A stretch of DNA of 64,000 nt from Bacteroides sp. (GTDB lineage: Bacteria; Bacteroidota; Bacteroidia; Bacteroidales; Bacteroidaceae), in NCBI GenBank assembly GCA_023665805.1, contig JAMPDJ010000002.1, positions 122,063 to 186,062 on the forward strand, read 5' to 3'. Each line of letters opens with the position of its first letter. The first letter of the stretch is position 1. Positions 18,674-26,515 of the stretch are shown here, in pieces. The notes beneath the pieces were generated by a model. That model had not been told where the DNA came from, made no database searches, and was given only the letters and a program-made list of their open reading frames with translations. A program made the translations under genes and the position numbers.

Positions 18674-19435
18674 ATGAGAATAGACATCATTACCGTATGC
18701 CCGGAACTGGTATTGCCTTTCACACAGGAAAGCATTGTGGGACGAGGTCAAAAGAAGGGGCTTGTGGAAATACATGTCCACAATCTGCGAGACTACTCTA
18801 CCAACAGATGGAGGCGGGTGGACGACTATCCGTTCGGTGGATCCGCCGGGATGGTGATACAGTGCGAACCTGTAGACTTATGCATCTCCAGACTGATGAA
18901 CGAACGGCACTATGACGAAATCATCTTCACGGCACCGGACGGAGAACGATTCGACCAACCCATGGCCAACGAGTTGTCACTGAAGGAGAACATAATCATC
19001 CTCTGCGGACACTACAAGGGTATAGACTACCGCATCCGCGAGAGGCTGATAACCCGCGAGGTATCCATAGGTGACTATGTGCTGACCGGGGGAGAACTGG
19101 CAGCCGCCGTCATGACTGACGCCATAGTGAGGATTATTCCCGGAGTGATTGGCGATGAACAATCGGCCCTTTCGGATTCGTTCCAGGACAATCTGCTGGA
19201 AGCTCCGGTATATACCCGTCCAAGAGAATACAAGGACTGGGGAGCAGTACCAGACATATTGCTTTCCGGGCACGAGGCAAAAATCAAGGAATGGGAACTT
19301 GAACAGTCCATGGAACGCACTCGCGAACGTCGCCCGGATTTGCTCGAAAACATACAGTCTTCTCTGCCTAAAGCAAAGAAAAAATCCTCACGCAAAAATA
19401 AGCAGAATAACGTACCGCTGACTGATACACCATAA
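18674..19435 (+). CDS. trmD: tRNA (guanine-N1)-methyltransferase
   Basis: Methylates G37 of tRNAs carrying G36, preventing frameshifting. From Met 18674 it has 253 residues. The deep-trefoil SAM site is in [16 protein letters not shown] and [14 protein letters not shown]; the N-terminus [11 protein letters not shown] is typical. The upstream in-frame Met at 18662 overlaps the -7 box and is unlikely. The C-terminal tail is Lys-rich ([12 protein letters not shown]) and longer than in enteric TrmD. It stands alone, not in the usual rpsP-rimM-trmD-rplS operon. Confidence 0.95.
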   Translation: MRIDIITVCPELVLPFTQESIVGRGQKKGLVEIHVHNLRDYSTNRWRRVDDYPFGGSAGMVIQCEPVDLCISRLMNERHYDEIIFTAPDGERFDQPMANELSLKENIIILCGHYKGIDYRIRERLITREVSIGDYVLTGGELAAAVMTDAIVRIIPGVIGDEQSALSDSFQDNLLEAPVYTRPREYKDWGAVPDILLSGHEAKIKEWELEQSMERTRERRPDLLENIQSSLPKAKKKSSRKNKQNNVPLTDTP

Positions 19436-19573
19436 AAAACAAGCATTACCTGCCGCAATGAATGCCCATAACAAAACGGCAAACGTATCTCTCCATCACA
19501 AATATCAAACGACAGCCAATGCCATGAAAGGGCAAAAGCACAATATAAAGCAACCGAAAACCAACCACTCAAA

Positions 19574-20191
19574 ATGAAGAACCTCTATATAATAGCAGGA
19601 TGCAATGGTGCCGGCAAAACCACAGCCAGCTATACCGTATTACCAGAGATGCTGGGTTGCCGAGAGTTTGTCAATGCCGACGAAATAGCCAGAGGGCTGT
19701 CACCGTTCAACCCCGAGGGAGTTGCCATACAGGCTGGCCGCCTGATGATAGAGCGGGTATTGCAGTTGATGAAAGACGGGCAAGACTTTGCTTTCGAGAC
19801 CACGTTGGCCACACGCTCATACATCAAACTGATAAAGAAAGCCCAAAGCGTCGGATACTTCGTGACACTTCTCTTCTTCTCCCTGCCCACTCCGGAACAG
19901 GCCGTACAACGTGTAGCCCGACGTGTAAGCCAGGGGGGGCACAACATCCCGCAAGATGTAATTTACCGTAGATACGAAGCCGGATTGAAAAATTTCTTTC
20001 AATTGTACATTCCGGTTGTGGACTTCTGGTCCCTTTACGACAACAACACCTGCCCCACAATGCGCATAGCCAGCGGATGGAGAAAAGGCGAACGCCTGGA
20101 GGTGACGGATGCAACACGATTTACAGAGTTGCAGAAGAAGTATAATGAACCGGAAGAGAAGGACAACGACAAAACAGACTGTAATGAATAA
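19574..20191 (+). CDS. Zeta-toxin-like P-loop kinase
   Basis: A 205-residue nucleotide kinase-like protein of the zeta toxin family. Walker A is GCNGAGKTT (9-17); NADEIARGLSP matches the substrate-side aspartate region and FETTLATRSY is the family's second motif. Zeta toxins phosphorylate UDP-N-acetylglucosamine, but many chromosomal relatives have unknown targets. The last 8 bp overlap the start of a small 81-residue gene (20184-20429), suggesting a toxin-antitoxin or regulator pair. That gene does not look like the classical epsilon antitoxin, which is usually encoded upstream. Confidence 0.82.
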   Translation: MKNLYIIAGCNGAGKTTASYTVLPEMLGCREFVNADEIARGLSPFNPEGVAIQAGRLMIERVLQLMKDGQDFAFETTLATRSYIKLIKKAQSVGYFVTLLFFSLPTPEQAVQRVARRVSQGGHNIPQDVIYRRYEAGLKNFFQLYIPVVDFWSLYDNNTCPTMRIASGWRKGERLEVTDATRFTELQKKYNEPEEKDNDKTDCNE

Positions 20192-20429
20192 GAATATAAT
20201 ACAAGAAATCCGCGAACTCGTATATCCTGCCGAACGAGAGAAAGCTCGTATGGGATTTGAAGGCTATCCCAACGACGAGGAAATACAACGTCTGCGCACG
20301 ACCATAGAAGAAGGCATCATGCTGGCTCAGAAGCGATTGGTGGCACGTGCCAAGAAAGACGGGTTCACTCTGATAGCATGCCCCAATGGAAAGGTCGTGG
20401 AAATAAATCCGGCTACCATAGTCTTCTGA
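20184..20429 (+). CDS. Small partner protein overlapping the zeta-like kinase
   Basis: An 81-residue charged protein starting at Met 20184 (NKNIIQEIRELVYPAERE), inside the last codons of the kinase gene. It is predicted largely helical, with two helices (IQEIRELVYPA, EEIQRLRTTIEEGIMLAQKRLV) followed by a short beta-rich tail (FTLIACPNGKVVEINPATIVF). No known domain recognised. The 8-bp overlap implies coupled translation and suggests it is the antitoxin or modulator. The frame stays open upstream to 20109, but that stretch is the kinase gene in another frame. Confidence 0.7.
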   Translation: MNKNIIQEIRELVYPAEREKARMGFEGYPNDEEIQRLRTTIEEGIMLAQKRLVARAKKDGFTLIACPNGKVVEINPATIVF

Positions 20430-20474
20430 ACAGTATTTAACTTATATGTAATTCAAATGCAAGCATCTACACAC

Positions 20475-20798
20475 ATGTCATGGATTATACTGATTTTAGC
20501 AGGACTGTTTGAATGCTGTTTCACCTTTTGTCTTGGCAAGGCCAACATAGCCTTGGGCCGTGTGCAAGTGTTATGGTATGTTGCTTTTTGCCTGTTTTAC
20601 GTCCTTAGCATGGTATTTTTAGCCAAGGCCATCAATGCAATTCCAATAGGTACCGCCTATCCGGTATGGACTGGCATAGGAGCGGCAGGCACCGTGCTGA
20701 TAGGCATAATAATTTTTCGCGAACCTGCCACTTTCTGGCGATTATTCTTCATATTCACCCTTATAGCATCTGTTGTAGGACTTAAAGTGGTGCATTGA
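20475..20798 (+). CDS. sugE: Small multidrug resistance protein, SugE/Gdx type
   Basis: Four-helix inner-membrane exporter of the SMR family, 107 residues from Met 20475. The essential membrane glutamate is Glu13 (AGLFECC). The run IPIGTAYPVWTGIGAAG is diagnostic of the SugE/Gdx branch, whose studied members export guanidinium in exchange for protons. The upstream Met at 20457 would add six residues and is less likely. No guanidine riboswitch is obvious in the short upstream gap. Confidence 0.88.
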   Translation: MSWIILILAGLFECCFTFCLGKANIALGRVQVLWYVAFCLFYVLSMVFLAKAINAIPIGTAYPVWTGIGAAGTVLIGIIIFREPATFWRLFFIFTLIASVVGLKVVH

Positions 20799-20914
20799 CT
20801 AAAGCGTAACAAGTCCGAGGCGGTACAAAGCGTAACTGATTTTTTGAACTACCCAAATTGTCCGGGGATATGACGTACACCTATTTCAACCGTAGCGGTA
20901 GTGTATTCATAGAT

Positions 20915-20949
20915 AAAGGCGCAGCCCATAAGATTCAAGTTGCGCCTTT
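20915..20949. terminator. Hairpin between convergent sugE and araC-like genes
   Basis: AAAGGCGCA (20915-20923) and TGCGCCTTT (20941-20949) form a perfect 9-bp stem with a 17-base loop. The terminal AAA/TTT would serve as a short U-run in either direction, so it may be a bidirectional terminator. Confidence 0.5.
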
Positions 20950-20975
20950 GGTTGTGAATATGAAATTTAATTATC

Positions 20976-21791
20976 TTATTCTCGATAGTCGGACGGACTC
21001 ATACCGAGGTTATTCTGCACATAACGGCTGAAGTATCCGGGAGAGGAGAAATGGAACATATCGGAAATCTGGACAAAGGTCAGGTTTTTGTTGCGAAGCT
21101 GACGTGAGATATCAAGCGATGTGTAGCGGTTAATCCAGAAGTTGGCTGAATGTCCGCTCACTTTCTTGCATATCTCCGATAGATATTTCGGAGTTATGCA
21201 TAGTTCCGATGCATAATATGTTACCTCGCGATGTTCACGGTAAACACCTCTGTCAAGCATGGCGAAAAATTTATTTATCACTGCGGCATATTGCAGTGTT
21301 ATGGTGTCCTCGCCACAGTTATACGCATGAAAATCGAAGAAATCCAAAATCATCAGTTGCACGGCGCAACGGATGCTTTCCTCATAGAAGACAAAACATG
21401 TGGTATCGTAACGATACTTCACCCCTTGAAAATCCTGGAGGCAGAGAGCAAACTGGGCTTCACTGAGGTTCATAACAGGATTCATGAATAAAGCGAGCTG
21501 CCCCTTCATGCCGTAGTTTGACTGCGGTGTGCAATGTTCAACGAAACCCGATTCGATATAAATTACCATTACTTGGAAATCAAAAGACGGACACATGCTG
21601 TCCACAAGCCCACCTTTGCGCACTATCATCAAATCGTGTCGACCGAAAACAAAATGATTTCCGTTGAAATCAAATTCCATGCTCCCTCCAAGACAAAGAG
21701 CATGAGCGAGGTATCCTTCCATCCTTTCTGAGGCTATTTCGCTCAGTGAGTCAGTTATGATAATTTTGTCAAATAATTTCTCGTCTGCCAT
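20976..21791 (-). CDS. AraC-family transcriptional regulator
   Basis: A 271-residue regulator. The N-terminal 160 residues are a sensor-like cupin region of uncertain ligand. The C-terminal 100 residues are an AraC/XylS double helix-turn-helix (ASELCITPKYLSEICKKVSG, then FVQISDMFHFSSPGYFSRYVQ, ending GMSPSDYRE). It is transcribed away from the aldo/keto reductase-alcohol dehydrogenase block, so it is the obvious candidate regulator of that block. Base composition is more AT-rich than the genes to the left. Confidence 0.9.
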   Translation of the reverse strand: MADEKLFDKIIITDSLSEIASERMEGYLAHALCLGGSMEFDFNGNHFVFGRHDLMIVRKGGLVDSMCPSFDFQVMVIYIESGFVEHCTPQSNYGMKGQLALFMNPVMNLSEAQFALCLQDFQGVKYRYDTTCFVFYEESIRCAVQLMILDFFDFHAYNCGEDTITLQYAAVINKFFAMLDRGVYREHREVTYYASELCITPKYLSEICKKVSGHSANFWINRYTSLDISRQLRNKNLTFVQISDMFHFSSPGYFSRYVQNNLGMSPSDYRE

Positions 21792-21811
21792 AATTTGCCG
21801 ATTTATAAATG

Positions 21812-21819
21812 CAAAGTTA
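21812..21819 (-). promoter_or_regulatory. -7 box of the AraC-type regulator gene
   Basis: Minus-strand TAACTTTG, exact consensus, about 20 bp before the regulator ATG. Confidence 0.45.
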
Positions 21820-21942
21820 GCGATAAATAGCGAGATTCGGAAATATCGGATAAAGTCTTTGATAGATAGGCAATACGAAGAAATTTAAAATATGACAGGA
21901 AGTGTTAAAAGTCAGTTCTACTACATGTCGGTACTTCGTTAC

Positions 21943-21958
21943 GTTACCTATACGTAAC
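21943..21958. promoter_or_regulatory. Operator-like inverted repeat
   Basis: GTTACCTATACGTAAC is a near-perfect 16-bp dyad (14 of 16 positions symmetric), preceded by a further GTTAC. It lies between the divergent -7 boxes and is a candidate binding site for the AraC-type regulator. Inference only. Confidence 0.35.
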
Positions 21959-22036
21959 AGTTATCTTATTTCGGATAACAGATTTTTTTGAAAAAAAAGC
22001 AGAATAAAATGTAACATCATGTTCGTTGTGTCGGAG

Positions 22037-22044
22037 TAACTTTG
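22037..22044 (+). promoter_or_regulatory. -7 box of the redox gene block
   Basis: TAACTTTG on the plus strand, upstream of the aldo/keto reductase remnant and the exported reductase. No convincing -33 element. Confidence 0.4.
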
Positions 22045-22217
22045 CACCAGGAAAATTCCAAACCAGCCATGAGCACGAAACATAATGGCGTTGATACCCT
22101 CTCCTTACCAGCAATAAGACAAGGTAATTACGCAGTTGCAAATACGACAAATGCAGATATGGCTACAAACACGGCAGAAACATCCTACGACTCAAACGGT
22201 ATCATTGTATCTCATAA

Positions 22218-22547
22218 TTCAACCCCGATAATGATTATCGTGTGACAATGCCACAGTTCCGTCGTGAAAGTTTTGAGGAGAACGAAATGCTGTTTGAACT
22301 TATACGCAGGCTTGCCGATGAAAAACAAGCCACTCCATCGCAGATTTCCCTTGCGTGGATGATGGGCAAGAAACCGTATATAGTCCCAATTCCCGGCACT
22401 CGTCACTTATGCCGCTTGAAGGAGAACATTGGGGCGGCTGATATAAATCTCTCAACGGAGGAAGTTGAGAAAATCGACCGTCAACTGGACAACATACCTA
22501 TGAGCGAGGTATTTGGAGGATCAAAAGTTATCAAAACTCAAAAATAA
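22218..22547 (+). pseudogene. 3' remnant of an aldo/keto reductase gene
   Basis: Roughly 109 codons matching only the C-terminal third of a full-length aldo/keto reductase. Recognisable pieces are DYRVTMPQF, ATPSQISLAWMM, IVPIPGTR and VFGGSKVI. The family match continues upstream of the first ATG (22248) to about 22218, where an in-frame TAA cuts it. The N-terminal part with the D-Y-K-H active site is absent from the upstream DNA. It therefore looks like the surviving end of a deleted gene rather than a small protein, although the fragment has no internal stop. Confidence 0.75.
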
Positions 22548-22554
22548 CAATGTC

Positions 22555-23484
22555 ATGATTAAAAGAATAGTATTCGGAGCGGCACTCTGCATCGCAACCT
22601 TTACAGCCAACGCCCAATCACAAGTTCCTTATGCGGAACTAAATAACGGTTTGAGAATGCCACGTTTAGGTATCGGAACATTCAACGTCCCCGGTGACAG
22701 CATTATGGCAGATGCTATCACATTGGCCTTGAAAAGCGGCTACCGCCACATTGACACAGCACATGCCTATCGCATTGAGCGTGGTGTCGGACAAGGAATG
22801 AAAGACAGTGGTGTTCCTCGTGAAGAAATTTGGTTGACAAGTAAAATATGGCCCACAGAATATGGAGAAGGCAAGACACTCAAAGCAATAGACGAGATGC
22901 TTGAACGTCTCGGTGTGGATTATATTGACCTATTGTATGTTCATCAGCCTATCGGAGATTGGCGAGGTGCATGGCGTGACATGGAGAAAGCAGTAGATGC
23001 GGGAAAAGTACATTCTTTGGGTATCAGCAACTTTGATGCCGCGGATTCGCTCTACAATGCCGTTATCGAGTTTGCTAAAATCAAACCTGCTGTATTTCAG
23101 ATTGAATGTCATCCTTATGCCCAGCGTATTGAATGGCGTGAACGTGCCGCCACCGACAGCATTCAGGTTGAATGTTGGTTTCCACTTGGAGGGGCTATGA
23201 GCAACGGTGTCCTGTTCAAAGATCCTGTGATAATGAAAATCGCAGAGACACATGGCAAAACTGCGGCGCAGATAATCCTGCGCTGGCACATGCAGGAAGG
23301 GCTGTCTGCGATTCCTGGTGCAACAGACCACGGCTACATAACCGAAAACATCAACATTTGGGATTTTGAACTTACACCAGAAGAAATGGAGGCTATACGC
23401 GCACTCAACAAAGAGCAACGTTTCTTCAACATGTCACTTGAGGATAAACAGAAGTATCTGTTGAATATGAAAATTGAATATTGA
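22555..23484 (+). CDS. Exported aldo/keto reductase
   Basis: NADPH-dependent aldo/keto reductase of 309 residues, related to the 2,5-diketogluconate reductase group. The catalytic tetrad is visible: Asp and Tyr in YRHIDTAHAY, Lys in TSKIWPTE, His in LLYVHQP. Unusually for this cytoplasmic family, it begins with a clear signal peptide (KRIVFGAALCIATFTANAQS, cleavage after ANA or AQS). I took Met 22555 as start because the signal begins there and it follows the remnant by 7 bp; the frame is open to 22513. Substrate unknown. Confidence 0.87.
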   Translation: MIKRIVFGAALCIATFTANAQSQVPYAELNNGLRMPRLGIGTFNVPGDSIMADAITLALKSGYRHIDTAHAYRIERGVGQGMKDSGVPREEIWLTSKIWPTEYGEGKTLKAIDEMLERLGVDYIDLLYVHQPIGDWRGAWRDMEKAVDAGKVHSLGISNFDAADSLYNAVIEFAKIKPAVFQIECHPYAQRIEWRERAATDSIQVECWFPLGGAMSNGVLFKDPVIMKIAETHGKTAAQIILRWHMQEGLSAIPGATDHGYITENINIWDFELTPEEMEAIRALNKEQRFFNMSLEDKQKYLLNMKIEY

Positions 23485-23485
23485 T

Positions 23486-24199
23486 ATGTTACCAAAAGTA
23501 ATTTGCCACATAATGAGCTCAGTGGACGGGCGTCTGCTACCCGGACGCTGGACAGTTCCATTTGACGGAACCAATCCCTCGGAACTTTTCAAAGAATATA
23601 CAACCATAGGCACCAGCCTCGGCACTGACGCATGGATGTTTGGTAAGGCTACTGTACGAGAGGCGTTCCCCTACAAATTCATGTCCAAGGGCGAACCTAT
23701 AGGAAAAAGCGGAAAACTCTTTATTGGAAACAGGACTTCATCAAGACTGTTCATCACTATTGATCCAGATGCCGATATTTTCTTCACGTCCGATTGTATG
23801 CGCGGTGACAACATTCTTGTCATTCTTGGAACAAATGCCACTACCGACTATCTCTCCGCTCTCGAAGAAAAAGGCGTTTCCTATCTTGTCGTGAATGATG
23901 TATACAATCTTCACAATGTATTTACACTTGTCAAGCATTATTTCAAGGTCGATACCATATCCTTGCAAGGTGGAGGTATACTTGATGGCGCGATGCTTGC
24001 GCAAGGGCTCATCAACGAATTGAGCCTTGTGATTTATCCAGGAATAGACGGTCTTGCCACTGCTCCATCTATCTTTGAATACCTCGGAGTCTCTGACGAA
24101 CGACCGGCCGAAGGCCAGGCATTAGAGCTTCTTTCGATGGAGCAAAAGCCTCACGGTATTGTCTGGCTACACTATAAATTCCATAATCTTCAAATATAA
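23486..24199 (+). CDS. RibD C-terminal/DHFR-like reductase
   Basis: A 237-residue protein of the RibD_C (dihydrofolate reductase-like) fold: KVICHIMSSVDGRLLPGRW at the N-terminus, FGKATVREAF, and a C-terminal LQGGGILDGAMLAQGLINELSL. Stand-alone members are NAD(P)H reductases of pteridine- or pyrimidine-like substrates; none can be assigned. The ATG at 23486 lies 1 bp after the preceding stop; the upstream in-frame Met at 23474 would overlap that gene. Confidence 0.85.
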   Translation: MLPKVICHIMSSVDGRLLPGRWTVPFDGTNPSELFKEYTTIGTSLGTDAWMFGKATVREAFPYKFMSKGEPIGKSGKLFIGNRTSSRLFITIDPDADIFFTSDCMRGDNILVILGTNATTDYLSALEEKGVSYLVVNDVYNLHNVFTLVKHYFKVDTISLQGGGILDGAMLAQGLINELSLVIYPGIDGLATAPSIFEYLGVSDERPAEGQALELLSMEQKPHGIVWLHYKFHNLQI

Positions 24200-24391
24200 C
24201 CAGGCAGTTAGTTATCTCAAACAGCTTGGTTCTGATGTGACACTCTTTGATTTGGCAGAAATGCCCTGCTCGCGTATGGTAGTGGTTCGGCAAAGCGTAA
24301 TGAGGCGTATAATGCCATTGTTGCAGTGGCATAGCACACGGTTACAATTGTAGCATTATGACAAGAAACAATCAAAAACAAATCATATAAA
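24200..24391 (+). other. Possible degraded coding remnant
   Basis: A 190-bp gap. One frame reads QAVSYLKQLGSDVTLFDLAEMP and then, after a shift, AYGSGSAKRNEAYNAIVAVA before a stop. This looks like the broken end of an enzyme gene (possibly an alpha/beta hydrolase), but the parent family is not identified. Confidence 0.25.
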
Positions 24392-25546
24392 ATGGAAAAA
24401 TTCACATATCAATATCCTGTCAAACAATACTTTGGGAAAGGATGTGCCGAAGAAGCACTGAAAAACGAAATGCCAGCTATGGGCAAGGTTGTGATGCTTG
24501 CCTATGGTGGCAAATCACTGAAACACACGGGACTGTACGACAAAATCCGTGGCTGGCTTGAAGATGCCAGCAAAACTGTTGTGGATTTTGGTGGCATTAT
24601 GCCTAATCCGACTTATGCCAAAGTGCAGAAAGGTGCCGAGATTGTATGCAAGGAAGGCGTGGACTTCATTCTTGCCGTTGGTGGTGGCTCGGTAATCGAC
24701 TGCTGCAAAATCATATCCGCTCAAGCAAGGACTGATGAGGATATGTGGGACATGTTCTACAATGAGCACCGTTTGCCGACAGAATTTGTTCCCTGCGGAG
24801 CTGTTGTGACGGCCTCAGGCACTGGCGCGGAACAAAACAACGGTGCTGTAATAACTCACGAGGGAAAGAAACTGAAGCAGGCTCTTTTCGGAGCGTTCCA
24901 CCGTTTCGCTGTTCTTGACAGTAACCTTACACTCACTCTACCTATGAAACAGGTAATAAGCGGAGCTTTCGACACACTGAGCCACTGCATGGAAACTTAT
25001 ATGGGCCAGCCGTTCTCCACCAATGTATCCGATGAAATCAACGAGGCGATAATGCGCAACGTGCTCAAAAATATCCGAGCTTTGATAGCAAATCCTGATG
25101 ATGACTTTGCCCGTGGCGAGTTGATGTGGGATTCTGCCATGGCGGAAAACGGAATGTTGAAACTCGGTAAGATAACCGATTTCCAATGCCACATGATTGA
25201 ACACGCCATAGGAGCATACACCGACTGCAATCACGGCCAAGGTCTTGCTGTGATACAACCTGCACTCTATCGCCGCTATATACCGGAAGGTGCACCTAAA
25301 CTGGCACGCATGGCCCGTGAGGTATGGGGTGTTCAAGACAAAGACGATTTGCGTGCGGCAAATACTGGCCTTGACCTTCTTGAAGATTTTATTCAGGAAA
25401 TTGGCCTGCCAACCAGATGGAGCCAGATGGGTATCACCGCAGAAAAGGTATTGCGCGATTCAGCTGACACATGTGTACTTACTCACGGTTGCTGCAAGAA
25501 ATTCACTCACGATGAAATCTTTGAACTACTAAAAGAACAACTTTGA
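24392..25546 (+). CDS. Iron-containing alcohol dehydrogenase
   Basis: Group III alcohol dehydrogenase of the YqhD/butanol dehydrogenase type, 384 residues, reducing aldehydes with NAD(P)H. GGGSVIDCCKIIS (near residue 97) binds the dinucleotide. The metal ligands are in FDTLSHCME and in HMIEHAIGAYTDCNHGQGLAV. Together with the neighbouring aldo/keto reductases it forms a carbonyl-reducing block, plausibly for reactive aldehyde detoxification or fermentation end products. Confidence 0.92.
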   Translation: MEKFTYQYPVKQYFGKGCAEEALKNEMPAMGKVVMLAYGGKSLKHTGLYDKIRGWLEDASKTVVDFGGIMPNPTYAKVQKGAEIVCKEGVDFILAVGGGSVIDCCKIISAQARTDEDMWDMFYNEHRLPTEFVPCGAVVTASGTGAEQNNGAVITHEGKKLKQALFGAFHRFAVLDSNLTLTLPMKQVISGAFDTLSHCMETYMGQPFSTNVSDEINEAIMRNVLKNIRALIANPDDDFARGELMWDSAMAENGMLKLGKITDFQCHMIEHAIGAYTDCNHGQGLAVIQPALYRRYIPEGAPKLARMAREVWGVQDKDDLRAANTGLDLLEDFIQEIGLPTRWSQMGITAEKVLRDSADTCVLTHGCCKKFTHDEIFELLKEQL

Positions 25547-25625
25547 TAACGGTAAAAAAGTCCAAGACTTATCGAAGGTTGTATTAAGCACAGGTTTTAA
25601 TTTGCAGAACAAATAAAATTACTAT

Positions 25626-26465
25626 ATGAAAACAGTAACATTAAATAACGGGGTTGTAATGCCCCAAATCGGTTACGGAGTCTATCAGGTCTCTCCAGCC
25701 GAATGTGAGCGTTGTGTTTCCGAGGCTCTGAGCGTGGGGTACCGAATGATTGACACCGCACAGGCTTATAATAATGAGGAAGGTGTAGGGGCCGCCGTGA
25801 AGAAAAGCGGTATTGTCCGTGAGGAACTATTCCTTGTGTCAAAGGTATGGCTCTCCAACTATGGCTTCGCCAAAGCAAAGGCTTCCATTGACGAGAGTCT
25901 GCGTAAACTCGGCACTGACTATATCGACCTTATGCTCCTTCACCAACCATTCTGCGACCGCTACGGAGCATACCGTGCTTTGGAGGCTGCTTACAAGGAG
26001 GGCAAAGTCCGCGCAATCGGCGTGAGCAACTTCTATCCCGATCACTTCATTAACCTTGCAAGCAACGTGGATATTGTTCCGGCAGTCAATCAGGTTGAGG
26101 CCCATGTGTTCGACCAACAGATTGAGGCTCAAGGCTACATGAAAGAATTTGGCACCTACATGATGGCATGGGCTCCACTTGCCGAGGGACGTAATAACTT
26201 CTTCACCAATCCCGTGCTTAAGGAAATCGGCAAGAAATATGGAAAATCGCAGGCTCAGGTAGCTCTCCGTTGGCTCATACAGCGCGATGTGATTATCATC
26301 CCTAAGTCTGTTCATGTCGAACGCATGCAGCAGAACCTTGATATTTTTGACTTTGAACTTTCGCAGGACGACATGACTACTATCGCAGCTCTTGACACAC
26401 GTACAAGCCTTTTCTTCGACCATCATGCTCCCGAGGTTGTCAAGATGTTCATGGGCTGGAAATAA
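25626..26465 (+). CDS. Cytoplasmic aldo/keto reductase
   Basis: AKR5-like reductase of 279 residues without a signal peptide. The tetrad is Asp/Tyr in YRMIDTAQAY, Lys in VSKVWLSN and His in LLHQPF; IIPKSVHVERMQQNLDIFDF is the cofactor loop near the C-terminus. It is clearly related to, but distinct from, the exported reductase at 22555. Likely reduces small aldehydes or ketoacids with NADPH. Confidence 0.92.
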   Translation: MKTVTLNNGVVMPQIGYGVYQVSPAECERCVSEALSVGYRMIDTAQAYNNEEGVGAAVKKSGIVREELFLVSKVWLSNYGFAKAKASIDESLRKLGTDYIDLMLLHQPFCDRYGAYRALEAAYKEGKVRAIGVSNFYPDHFINLASNVDIVPAVNQVEAHVFDQQIEAQGYMKEFGTYMMAWAPLAEGRNNFFTNPVLKEIGKKYGKSQAQVALRWLIQRDVIIIPKSVHVERMQQNLDIFDFELSQDDMTTIAALDTRTSLFFDHHAPEVVKMFMGWK

Positions 26466-26515
26466 GGTATAATTATGAAAAAGATTTTTTTCAAAACAGA
26501 ACCATAGTCACTCCA

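Larger units (their letters stand above)
21792..22217. other. Divergent intergenic region of the redox block
   Basis: About 425 bp between the AraC-type gene and the aldo/keto reductase remnant. It contains a minus-strand -7 box TAACTTTG (21812-21819), an operator-like dyad (21943-21958) and a plus-strand -7 box TAACTTTG (22037-22044). The short open frame 22066-22245 resembles no protein family. Confidence 0.6.

Noticed and set aside
20801..20836. A direct repeat AAAGCGTAAC at 20801 and 20827
   Set aside because: Only two 10-bp copies in a short gap, with no link to a gene start or mobile element.
20871..21023. A 50-codon plus-strand frame running into the AraC-type gene
   Set aside because: It crosses the terminator hairpin and is antisense to the regulator's conserved C-terminus.
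22066..22245. A short open frame between the AraC-type regulator and the aldo/keto reductase remnant
   Set aside because: Low-complexity Asn/Thr/Ser-rich translation without a family match. It ends inside the remnant in another frame.
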